Positions 37,786 through 45,369 of a DNA stretch of 64,000 nucleotides are shown here, in pieces (the stretch's first letter is position 1; each line of letters starts with the position of its first letter). Position numbers and translations under genes: made by a program. The notes under the pieces are model-generated. The model made no database searches. It saw only the letters and a list, made by a program, of their open reading frames with translations, and had not been told where the DNA came from. Source of the DNA: Aquibacillus rhizosphaerae (lineage in GTDB: Bacteria > Bacillota > Bacilli > Bacillales > Amphibacillaceae); assembly GCF_030282825.1 (NCBI RefSeq), contig NZ_JASTZU010000032.1, positions 1-64,000 of the forward strand, written 5' to 3'.

Positions 37786-37797
37786 GCACATTTAAAA

Positions 37798-38640
37798 TCA
37801 AATCTTTTCATCAAAAAAAGGAAAATTGATAAGTGGCTCATAATTAACTCTTTCTTGAAAAATATTTACAATCGTCATTGTCTTTGGCTCAGACGGATCA
37901 TCTCCATAGATTACGATTTTCTTTGGCGCCATGGCTATGAGTGGAGTTAGATTCATCTCGTATTTATCCAAACCTACTATGTATATCGGTTCATTTTCAA
38001 TTATTCCTTTAATCTCCACTTCTGAAATTTCAGTACCATTCGATGTAAAGAATGTAAAGTTCTCACCTTGCACAATACTAATTACCGAACACTTTGATTT
38101 TTTCTTAGCAACATATTCCCTTAATGAATGAACAAATAACTGATATTCCTCCTCCCTTTTAAATTCATCAATTGCAAGTCCAACAACATTAATTAATTCT
38201 TTTCGATAAGCTTGCATACGAAAATTCACAATAGAATCAAAATGAACTTTTTTTTGTTGCCATTCTGACTGAAAAAAGGACATAAGCATATCTCTTGGTT
38301 TTTTATCCTTTAAGATTTGACCGAGATCATCATCATCTCCAGAAATAATAGATTGAGTTAAATCAATGATTCGTTGAATTTCAGTTTTATCTGTGTAATA
38401 GAAATTCCGTTTTACAATGTGATTAACCCAATTTAATTCCCTGTGAAAAATAAAGACATCAGCCAGGGCCAGGGCAATGAGTTCTTTTTGATTAGAGATT
38501 TTTTTCAATGTTTCAATTTGAACCTTATTCTCAAATTCATCACTTGAGTTCCAACGAATTTGAAAATGCTTATCATATTGAATTAAACGTTCGCAAAAAG
38601 TAATGGCCTCTTTCTTATATTCAAAATTTACCTCAAGCAA
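37798..38640 (-). CDS. ytxC: YtxC-like family protein
   Basis: A 280-residue protein of the YtxC family, found in spore-forming Bacilli between dnaI and thrS, as here. It is mostly helical with no signal peptide; a charged segment near residues 100-130 (ISGDDDDLGQILKDKKPRD) is prominent. The function is unknown; a sporulation link has been suggested from its distribution. The start is TTG after gagggtg, because no ATG is available nearby. Confidence 0.8.
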   Translation of the reverse strand: MLEVNFEYKKEAITFCERLIQYDKHFQIRWNSSDEFENKVQIETLKKISNQKELIALALADVFIFHRELNWVNHIVKRNFYYTDKTEIQRIIDLTQSIISGDDDDLGQILKDKKPRDMLMSFFQSEWQQKKVHFDSIVNFRMQAYRKELINVVGLAIDEFKREEEYQLFVHSLREYVAKKKSKCSVISIVQGENFTFFTSNGTEISEVEIKGIIENEPIYIVGLDKYEMNLTPLIAMAPKKIVIYGDDPSEPKTMTIVNIFQERVNYEPLINFPFFDEKI

Positions 38641-38767
38641 TCATATCACCCTCACCACGCTCAAACTGTTACATTATATGGGTGAATACAATAAAAAATG
38701 TATTTTCTAGTTAAAAAAATACTGATAGAAATGGTACTAGAGTTGAATTAGAAGCCACGTACTCCCT

Positions 38768-38794
38768 AAAAAGTGGCTGATCCAGCTATTTTTT
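38768..38794 (-). terminator. Second hairpin downstream of dnaI
   Basis: Stem aaaaagtggctg/cagctattttt with wobble pairs and loop atc. It lies about 30 bases past the main dnaI terminator and may act as a backup. Confidence 0.45.
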
Positions 38795-38823
38795 AAGTAT
38801 GCACTTCCTAACAACCTGAAATT

Positions 38824-38857
38824 AAAAATACCAATGCAACATTGCATTGGTATTTTT
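38824..38857 (-). terminator. dnaB-dnaI terminator
   Basis: An uninterrupted 15-bp stem (38824-38838 with 38843-38857, loop acat), just after the dnaI stop codon. Confidence 0.9.
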
Positions 38858-38862
38858 ATTAA

Positions 38863-39798
38863 TTATAGATCTCTACGGTTCAACCCAAACAACGGTACTT
38901 CTTTACTTACTTGTTTAATTCTTTCAATAATCCTACCAGCTTTAACTAAATCCGTATCACCACGATTAGATGTCGCCAAATGTTGCTCTAATTGCTTCAA
39001 ACTATAGTTAGAACTAAAAAATACCGGTAACCTTTCCATCATGCGGTACTGTAAAATCGAGCCTAAAATTTCATCTCTAAACCAAGCCGAAAGAGATTCT
39101 GCACCAATATCATCAATCATTAGTACTTGAACTTTTTTAAAGTACTCGATTTTTGTATTAACGGAGTCATCTTTTAAAGAAGACTTCATCTCTCGAACAA
39201 ATTCCGGCATATAAATGAGCATGGACGATATATTTCTATCAGCTAATTCATTAGCAATGGCACCAAGAAAATATGTTTTCCCCACTCCAAATGGACCATA
39301 GAAATAAAGTCCTTTTTCAGCTTTATTAGTCCCAATAGATTGCACATAAGATAATACTTCACGAATTGCATCGTGACGATCCAGTTCATGGTGATCTAAA
39401 TCATCGATTGAAGCTTCTAAAATATCTTTTGGCATATATAAACTTTTAACTAGGGTTTCTTTCTTTTGCTGTTCGTCTCGTTGAATTTTCTTCTTACATT
39501 TATCATACGTTAAATGCACATCTTTGCCCTCAACCAGAACTTGAGGGGTGTACCCTGGAAGCATGTTTATACATTTATCCAATGAAGGACAGTCAGCACA
39601 ATTTTTTGATTGTGATCGATACTCATATAGTTTCATAAGGTTTTTATCAATATCACTGCTTGTAAACTCAGGGTTATTACTTAATATATTACTTATTTCA
39701 GGATCTCTTAATAACTCTTTTTTTATATGATTAAAGTTTTCCTGAAAATTTTTATTTTCTCGCATCCATTTTTTTAGTGAAGCTTGGATTGGTTCCAT
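38863..39798 (-). CDS. dnaI: Primosomal helicase loader DnaI
   Basis: A 311-residue AAA+ ATPase that loads the replicative helicase DnaC at oriC and restart sites. The N-terminal zinc domain has CADCPSLDKC (about residues 62-71) and contacts the helicase. The C-terminal motor has Walker A GPFGVGKTYF near residue 168 and Walker B VLMIDDIGAES. The ATG at 39798 is nine bases after aaggg and gives the exact B. subtilis length; the Met three codons earlier abuts the site. It is 12 bases downstream of dnaB. Confidence 0.96.
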   Translation of the reverse strand: MEPIQASLKKWMRENKNFQENFNHIKKELLRDPEISNILSNNPEFTSSDIDKNLMKLYEYRSQSKNCADCPSLDKCINMLPGYTPQVLVEGKDVHLTYDKCKKKIQRDEQQKKETLVKSLYMPKDILEASIDDLDHHELDRHDAIREVLSYVQSIGTNKAEKGLYFYGPFGVGKTYFLGAIANELADRNISSMLIYMPEFVREMKSSLKDDSVNTKIEYFKKVQVLMIDDIGAESLSAWFRDEILGSILQYRMMERLPVFFSSNYSLKQLEQHLATSNRGDTDLVKAGRIIERIKQVSKEVPLFGLNRRDL

Positions 39799-39810
39799 AT
39801 TAATCATCCC

Positions 39811-41184
39811 TTATAAGTGGCTATATTTATTGCTTTTATAATTCTTTAGAAGTTCACTAACATCTTCTTTTTCTTCTGATGTCTCTTTAGCATTAGGTTT
39901 AGGTTTATTTTGATTTCGCTCTTTAAACCATTCAGGTATGACTTCTTTTTTAGTAGGCTTTTTATAATAGGACTGTTTGTTGTTTCCCCATTGTTGATAT
40001 TGTTGATTTTCTGATTTAGCAAGTGTCATGGCTTGTCTAACAGTGGTAACGTTTTTTCTTGCCCAGTGACTTGCAATCTTTTCTAAATAGGATTTTGTTA
40101 ACTTCATATCTGTCTTAAGTAGTACGTAATGAATTAAAACATTTATAACACCTGGCTTAAGCCCTTGTTGGCTCATCACATCACTAATCACTTTCAAGTC
40201 TTGTGGCGATGCTTGATTACCCCCTGATAAGTCTTCCAGTAACTGTCTTGGTGATATCTCTTCAAGCATCCGGATAAATTGATCTTCTTTACTATCTGAC
40301 TTCGTCTTTTCATTACTGTTTTTTTGTTGCTTAATTGTAGAAGTTCTATTAACTACATTAGCATTTGGTTGTTTTTGTCGTGATTGAAATAAGTCAAGGC
40401 ATGCTGATTTAAATTCTGTTACATTTAAAACACTTTCATCACTTACTGCCCATAAAACTGCCTTTTCTATATCTTGACTAGTTAAATCATATAGTGTAGA
40501 CATTTGAGCCATTAACTTTTTATTTGATAACGTTACAATTCGATTAGCAGGTAACATTCTTTGCTCTAATATTTGTTCTAACCACTCAAAGTCAACACTC
40601 CCCATATCTATCGCTGGCCCTTGGTTAACTTCAGCTTCATTATCAGAACTATTACCATCTTCACCATTAGAGAAATAACTACTAAATACATCTTTAAAGT
40701 TAGCCGTTATCCTTTTTCCATAATCATCTTCTGAGAGATTTTTCTTTTTAAATGTCTGATATAATTTATCGCATTTTTCACCACCTAGATGGTGGTATAA
40801 AAGTTGGGATAACATGTCATTACTGAAAAACTGCAAAGGAGAACAAGGTGCATGTAACTTGTAAAGATAGATATTATTTTGTTCATTATTATTTTGGAAA
40901 GTTTCCAATAAACCGATTGCTTCTAAGTTCAAACGTGCTTCATAGATTTCATCTAATGGTAATGCAAGGTAATTCATCAATGTATGATGGGTTTGTGGTA
41001 TCTCCTTGTTCAGTTTTACTTGATACTCACTGAGAAGGGTTTGGTATAAGGAAATAGCTTTAACTCCTACAAGTGGCTGGTATAAATGGGTTAATGAGTG
41101 GAAATAACTTATCGATATGTCTCCTTCAAGAATAACTTGGTATCCTTCAGCTGGTAATAGCTTACCAATATATTGTTGTTTCAC
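39811..41184 (-). CDS. dnaB: Replication initiation and membrane attachment protein DnaB
   Basis: A 457-residue primosome co-loader of low-GC Gram-positives (not the E. coli helicase). It helps DnaD and DnaI place the helicase and links the origin to the membrane. Two DDBH-type domains are expected; the C-terminal one contains SPRQLLEDLSGGNQ and GVINVLIHYVLLKTDMKLTK (about residues 300-400). The GTG at 41184 is nine bases after aaaggag; earlier in-frame Mets overlap the nrdR terminator and are rejected. The C-terminal tail is rich in Lys, Asn and Gln. Confidence 0.92.
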   Translation of the reverse strand: MKQQYIGKLLPAEGYQVILEGDISISYFHSLTHLYQPLVGVKAISLYQTLLSEYQVKLNKEIPQTHHTLMNYLALPLDEIYEARLNLEAIGLLETFQNNNEQNNIYLYKLHAPCSPLQFFSNDMLSQLLYHHLGGEKCDKLYQTFKKKNLSEDDYGKRITANFKDVFSSYFSNGEDGNSSDNEAEVNQGPAIDMGSVDFEWLEQILEQRMLPANRIVTLSNKKLMAQMSTLYDLTSQDIEKAVLWAVSDESVLNVTEFKSACLDLFQSRQKQPNANVVNRTSTIKQQKNSNEKTKSDSKEDQFIRMLEEISPRQLLEDLSGGNQASPQDLKVISDVMSQQGLKPGVINVLIHYVLLKTDMKLTKSYLEKIASHWARKNVTTVRQAMTLAKSENQQYQQWGNNKQSYYKKPTKKEVIPEWFKERNQNKPKPNAKETSEEKEDVSELLKNYKSNKYSHL

Positions 41185-41273
41185 TATTTCCAACTCCTTT
41201 CTATTATGCATTTCCAAAGAAGCATAGACATTCTTCACATGTAGTTTTAACCAAATGAAAATTTTAAACAAAG

Positions 41274-41298
41274 AAAAAATGAGCCGACTTTGGCTCAT
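41274..41298 (-). terminator. nrdR terminator
   Basis: Stem atgagcc/ggctcat (41279-41285 with 41292-41298) followed by TTTTTT on the minus strand. It lies between nrdR and dnaB, so dnaB expression depends on read-through or a promoter in 41185-41273. Confidence 0.85.
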
Positions 41299-41306
41299 CG
41301 GCAAAA

Positions 41307-41768
41307 CTACTTATTGTCTGCCCTAATTAGATCTTTTAGTTCATCAAGAAATACACTTAAATCTTTAAATTGACGGTAGACAGATGCAAAACGAACGTAT
41401 GCGACCTCATCTACTGATGACAGACGGTCCATTACCATTTCTCCAATTTCTTTACTGTTAACTTCGGAAGTACCACGATTTCGTAATTCCTTTTCAACCT
41501 CAACAGCAATAGCTTCAATTTGTTCCAATACGACTGGACGTTTTTCACATGCTTTAATTAACCCACGCATTAGTTTATCTCTACTATATTCTTCTCTTGT
41601 ACCTTCTTTTTTTACAACAATTAATGGAACTTCTTCCAAGCGTTCAAAAGTTGTGAATCGAAAAGAACATTCTTCACATTCCCTTCTTCTTCTAATTGAA
41701 CGACCTTCTTCTATTGGTCTTGAATCCAACACTTTTGTACTTTTATATTGACAGTGTGGACAGCGCAT
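41307..41768 (-). CDS. nrdR: Transcriptional repressor NrdR
   Basis: A 153-residue repressor of ribonucleotide reductase genes. The zinc ribbon uses Cys3, Cys6, Cys31 and Cys34 (RCPHC and CEEC), and an ATP-cone (about 49-139: [20 protein letters not shown]) senses ATP versus dATP. Length is typical. The nrd genes it would control are outside the window. The ribosome site (gggattg) is weak. It lies upstream of dnaB as ytcG does in B. subtilis. Confidence 0.96.
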   Translation of the reverse strand: MRCPHCQYKSTKVLDSRPIEEGRSIRRRRECEECSFRFTTFERLEEVPLIVVKKEGTREEYSRDKLMRGLIKACEKRPVVLEQIEAIAVEVEKELRNRGTSEVNSKEIGEMVMDRLSSVDEVAYVRFASVYRQFKDLSVFLDELKDLIRADNK

Positions 41769-41802
41769 ATGTAATCAATCCCATCATTTGACCATTAAAT
41801 TT

Positions 41803-42186
41803 TTATTTTTCTATCAATACAAGTTCTTTTTTCAAATCATCATATATCTTTGGAATTAATCTGTGACTATAGCCTAAATCAAACGGTAGAATAGATTCTG
41901 TAGTGATTGAAAGATCAATAGCTGTTCTAAATGGCTTGACCATAATAATGGTTGCAATTACAAATGACTTCTTGCTACCAGAACAGTTCACACTAATTTC
42001 ACCATGATCCTCAGACGTAGCTACAATTTCATATGACTTTGACTTTCTGAAAAATTCTTCCACGGTTTTAAATCCCTTATCTTTTGTTGTCTTAAAATAA
42101 TGTGTTTGCAGTTTGGGATCCCAATGATTATCTCTTGTTTCCGAATGGTTATTAAAAAACTTATCAATTGATTGTCGAATCGTCAT
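41803..42186 (-). CDS. Uncharacterised cytosolic protein between speD and nrdR
   Basis: A 127-residue soluble protein that I cannot name with confidence. The N-terminal third is charged and aromatic (MTIRQSIDKFFNNHSETRD, then THYFKTTKDKGFKTVEEFF). The rest looks like a beta-rich domain ending in FDLGYSHRLIPKIYDDLKKE (20 residues). That ending faintly resembles DUF1499 proteins. The ATG at 42186 sits six bases after gaggtg, better than the Met 11 codons earlier. It has no clear operon partner: nrdR is 34 bases downstream and could be co-transcribed. Confidence 0.65.
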   Translation of the reverse strand: MTIRQSIDKFFNNHSETRDNHWDPKLQTHYFKTTKDKGFKTVEEFFRKSKSYEIVATSEDHGEISVNCSGSKKSFVIATIIMVKPFRTAIDLSITTESILPFDLGYSHRLIPKIYDDLKKELVLIEK

Positions 42187-42367
42187 GAACTGCACCTCAT
42201 CGTATAATAATATTCCCACTAAATCATAAATCTTATTTTATTTTAACATGTTTTACACTATAAAACGATAATGAACCACTTTTTATTATATCATTTATAA
42301 GATAAATATTTATACAGATTTTAATGAATCATTCTAACATTCGACATATTTAGATTTAGACATGAAT

Positions 42368-42397
42368 ATAACCCTTGCTACATGCAGCAAGGGTTAT
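42368..42397 (-). terminator. speD terminator
   Basis: A perfect 12-bp stem ataacccttgct/agcaagggttat (42368-42379 with 42386-42397), 27 bases after the speD stop codon. The T run is short. Confidence 0.75.
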
Positions 42398-42423
42398 GTT
42401 ATATTGTAAAAGAAGCATTATAT

Positions 42424-42801
42424 TTATAAAGCTTTAAATTTGTTAACATCAACTTGACCCATTCCACGAGGAAGTTCAACTTTCTCACAAGTTTTTGATT
42501 CAAGTGCTTCAGCAATGAAATCTGTTGCAACGTTAGGGTCAATTATATCACCGCAAGTATAAACATCGATGCTTGCATAGCCATGTTCAGGAAAACTATG
42601 AATCGTTAAATGTGACTCCGAAATAATAACAACACCGCTAACTCCATAAGGAGCAAACTTGTGAAACGCAACCTCTCTAATTTCAGCTCCAGCTTTTAAA
42701 GCAGCATTAACAAAAACTTGTTCAATTAACTCCATGTCATTTAATTTATCTATATTACAATCCCACATCTCCGCAATGACGTGTCTTCCCATTGTATCCA
42801 T
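42424..42801 (-). CDS. speD: S-adenosylmethionine decarboxylase proenzyme
   Basis: A 125-residue class 1B enzyme that makes decarboxylated SAM for spermidine synthesis. The proenzyme cleaves itself at Glu62-Ser63 in [16 protein letters not shown] to create the pyruvoyl cofactor; His68 and Cys83 are the other catalytic residues. The first ATG follows aaaggggg and matches the METMGRHV-type N-terminus of the B. subtilis protein. gapB, its neighbour in B. subtilis as I recall, is absent. Confidence 0.97.
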   Translation of the reverse strand: MDTMGRHVIAEMWDCNIDKLNDMELIEQVFVNAALKAGAEIREVAFHKFAPYGVSGVVIISESHLTIHSFPEHGYASIDVYTCGDIIDPNVATDFIAEALESKTCEKVELPRGMGQVDVNKFKAL

Positions 42802-43195
42802 TGTATAACTCCCCCTTTAAAGATTTTCCTCCCAGAAAAAACATGCATGATTTGCCACGGGGGAAAGTTAGTCCAAAGAGATTCTAACCCTTTAAGCTCT
42901 CATTAACGCATATATCCAGAAGATTCGCTAATTGTGATATCATTAATACTTTTAACACCTTTGGTAGTACGCTTCGAGGTGCAAAAAAAGTATATATGGT
43001 TTACCCCGTTTTGGCAAGACAGTTTATATTTTTTAAAATGGAAATCCTTTATGAAACTACAAAGGTTGTTTCTTTCCACTATCTTATTATGGGGTATACG
43101 AATATCTTTATCCGTTCTTTGTTTATTTTAAACTTTTAAAGAAGAATAAACAAAAAAACTTCGGCAAAATATTGCGAAGTTTTATCACTTTAATT
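42802..43195. other. Gap between coaE and speD, no gene seen
   Basis: 394 bases with the coaE terminator at one end and the speD ribosome-binding region at the other. Short frames here lack ribosome sites and recognisable products. The remainder presumably holds the speD promoter, which I could not assign. Confidence 0.5.
43152..43183 (-). terminator. coaE terminator
   Basis: A 9-bp stem aaaacttcg/cgaagtttt (43155-43163 with 43175-43183), followed on the minus strand by a T run. Confidence 0.8.
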
Positions 43196-43798
43196 TTATA
43201 TATAAATATTCCACATTGTTAAGATTTTTTGTAACTGTTCCTCTGTTTCCTTTAGAGTACCGCTATTATCAATTACTTGATCAGCCATTTCCGCTTTTTG
43301 TTTTATAGACATTTGTGACCTAATTCTTTTTAATGCGTCTTCTTGTGAGGATTTATCACGTTCCATTAAACGCGCTAACTGTATTTGTTCCTCTACATAG
43401 ACAACTACTATTTTATCAACAAGATCTGTTAACTTACTCTCAAATAATAAAGGGATATCGAGTACAATCACTTCTTCCCCCAATTTAATTCGTTTGTTTT
43501 TTTCTTGAAGCATTGTCTCTCTAACAGCTGGATGTACTATCTCATTTAGTTGCTTTCTTTTTAATTCATCAGAAAAAATAATTCGACCTAGTTTTTTTCT
43601 ATCTATTTTTTCATTCACTTCCAATATCTCTGTTCCAAATGTTTCAATTATTTTAAAATAAGCTGGCTCTCCAGGTTCAACCACTTTTCTAGATATAATA
43701 TCTGCATCTATAACAGGAATGTTGTTATTAATCAACATACGAGCTACAGTACTCTTACCAGTTGCAATGCTTCCCGTTAGTCCAATGATTAGTACCAT
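43196..43798 (-). CDS. coaE: Dephospho-CoA kinase
   Basis: A 200-residue kinase for the last step of coenzyme A synthesis. The P-loop GLTGSIATGKST is at residues 6-17 of the chosen start, and the lid and CoA-binding stretches DADIISRKVV and VVVYVEEQIQLARLMERD are present. The ATG at 43798 is used because the upstream Met codons abut the weak aagg site. It follows ytaF by 23 bases, within the polA-mutM-ytaF-coaE cluster. Confidence 0.94.
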   Translation of the reverse strand: MVLIIGLTGSIATGKSTVARMLINNNIPVIDADIISRKVVEPGEPAYFKIIETFGTEILEVNEKIDRKKLGRIIFSDELKRKQLNEIVHPAVRETMLQEKNKRIKLGEEVIVLDIPLLFESKLTDLVDKIVVVYVEEQIQLARLMERDKSSQEDALKRIRSQMSIKQKAEMADQVIDNSGTLKETEEQLQKILTMWNIYI

Positions 43799-43821
43799 TA
43801 TGATCATCACCTTATAAGATT

Positions 43822-44454
43822 TTAGGTCATTTTAATTATGCCGATTACGATTAATATAATTCCAGGAATAAATGTTAATCTGTGAATCCAATTTAAATAG
43901 GAAAACAACAAGCCACTCTTTAATCCTATAGCAAGAAACAGACTAGTTGTTAGTCCTATCCCAAGGGATGCAAACATTGGAGTGAATCCTAACATTGCAG
44001 CTCCAATTCCTGCACCAAATGAGTCAAGAGATAATGCAAAGCCAAGTAAAAATGCCTCGATACCAGTTATTTTACCTGAATTATCAATATCTGCTATCAT
44101 TGGCTTTTTTAAGATTTGAATAACAATACCAAGAGATTTAATTTCCAATTTCAATATTATTGGATTATCGGTACTACTGGATTTATCGGTCTTCAAAAAT
44201 TGATAAATCACCCATATACCAATAAGAATCAAAACCCATCCACCTATCATTTCAGCAACGTGTGGTGATAAAAAGGATGCAACAGTTTTCCCAATTAACA
44301 TAGATAAAAAAAACGTGATAGCTGAAATCATCCCAATTATTATAATCGACCGAATAGGTAAGATCATTTTTCGCAATCCATAGGTAAATGAAACCATAAA
44401 ACTATCTAAACTTACAGCAAAAGCTAGGAGTATAAAAGTAGTTATTTCAGCCAT
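43822..44454 (-). CDS. ytaF: Sporulation membrane protein YtaF (MntP-like)
   Basis: A 210-residue membrane protein with six predicted helices. Two related halves each carry an SLDSF motif (AVSLDSFMVSFTYG near residue 13 and ALSLDSFGAGIGA near 140), the layout of MntP-type manganese exporters. YtaF has been linked to sporulation in B. subtilis, and metal transport is an inference from the family. The ATG at 44454 lies nine bases after aaggag. It is downstream of mutM with a 73-base gap and upstream of coaE. Confidence 0.87.
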   Translation of the reverse strand: MAEITTFILLAFAVSLDSFMVSFTYGLRKMILPIRSIIIIGMISAITFFLSMLIGKTVASFLSPHVAEMIGGWVLILIGIWVIYQFLKTDKSSSTDNPIILKLEIKSLGIVIQILKKPMIADIDNSGKITGIEAFLLGFALSLDSFGAGIGAAMLGFTPMFASLGIGLTTSLFLAIGLKSGLLFSYLNWIHRLTFIPGIILIVIGIIKMT

Positions 44455-44527
44455 ATTAAATAGCTCCTTTTCCATTGATATTACAGTAATAGTAGTATAT
44501 GGATGGAGCTATTTACTTGTGCTTATC

Positions 44528-45352
44528 TTAGATCTGGCATGTATTACAAATATGCGTTCCCCGACCAGCTACTTTGGTTTTTGCAATTGGATTTCCACAC
44601 TTTTTACATGGTTTATTCTCTTGACCATATGCATATAACTGTTGTTGAAACATACCGATTTGTCCTTGCGTATTTACATATGACCGAATCGTTGTTCCAC
44701 CTTGTTCAACCGCTTCTGCTAACGTTTCAACTGCAAAGTGTTGTATTTGTTCGACCTCAGCTTTTGTCAAATCACTACCTTTTCTCATCGGATGTATCCC
44801 AGCTTTATAAAGGGTTTCATCTACATAAATGTTTCCTAAACCAGCAATAATGGTTTGATCTAATAAAATACTTTTAATCACACGATCACTTTTATGAATA
44901 CTTTCATAGAAAATATCTAGATTAAAACTGTCCTCGAAAGGGTCAGGACCTAGTTGACTAAGAGGTTTACTCATCAATTCAGCACCCTTTTCAAACAAAT
45001 GCATGGTTCCAAATTTACGAACATCATTATACCGTAGCTGTTCCCCGTTACTTAAGTGAAAAATTACGTGTGTATGTTTTATCACTGGTTCCGTTTCTTT
45101 AAAGACACCGTATTTACCTTCCATTCTCAAATGGGATACCAAAACAAAATTGGTGAGCTCAAATAATAAAAACTTGCCCTTACGTTTTATATCATCAATT
45201 TTTTCTCCAGCTAATAAGTGCTTAAATGCCTCAACATCATCTGGTTGTTTGATGATGTTGGGCCAATACACTGATACTTCCTTAATCGTTTTATTAACTA
45301 CTAATTGTTTTAACGTTTTTCTAATCGTTTCTACTTCTGGTAATTCAGGCAT
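44528..45352 (-). CDS. mutM: Formamidopyrimidine-DNA glycosylase
   Basis: A 274-residue Fpg enzyme that removes 8-oxoguanine and cuts the DNA backbone. Catalytic Pro2 and Glu3 are in PELPEVETI, and the C-terminal zinc finger has CKKCGNP and CNTCQ. The H2TH region contains LLDQTIIAGLGNIYVDETL. Because Pro2 is the nucleophile, the start is fixed at this ATG. It is 17 bases downstream of polA, so the two repair genes are almost certainly one transcript. Confidence 0.97.
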   Translation of the reverse strand: MPELPEVETIRKTLKQLVVNKTIKEVSVYWPNIIKQPDDVEAFKHLLAGEKIDDIKRKGKFLLFELTNFVLVSHLRMEGKYGVFKETEPVIKHTHVIFHLSNGEQLRYNDVRKFGTMHLFEKGAELMSKPLSQLGPDPFEDSFNLDIFYESIHKSDRVIKSILLDQTIIAGLGNIYVDETLYKAGIHPMRKGSDLTKAEVEQIQHFAVETLAEAVEQGGTTIRSYVNTQGQIGMFQQQLYAYGQENKPCKKCGNPIAKTKVAGRGTHICNTCQI

Positions 45353-45369
45353 TATATATTATCTCCTTG

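Noticed and set aside
42934-43131. 65-codon plus-strand frame between speD and coaE
   Set aside because: No ribosome site, against the direction of all neighbours, and hydrophobic/aromatic composition expected by chance in AT-rich DNA.
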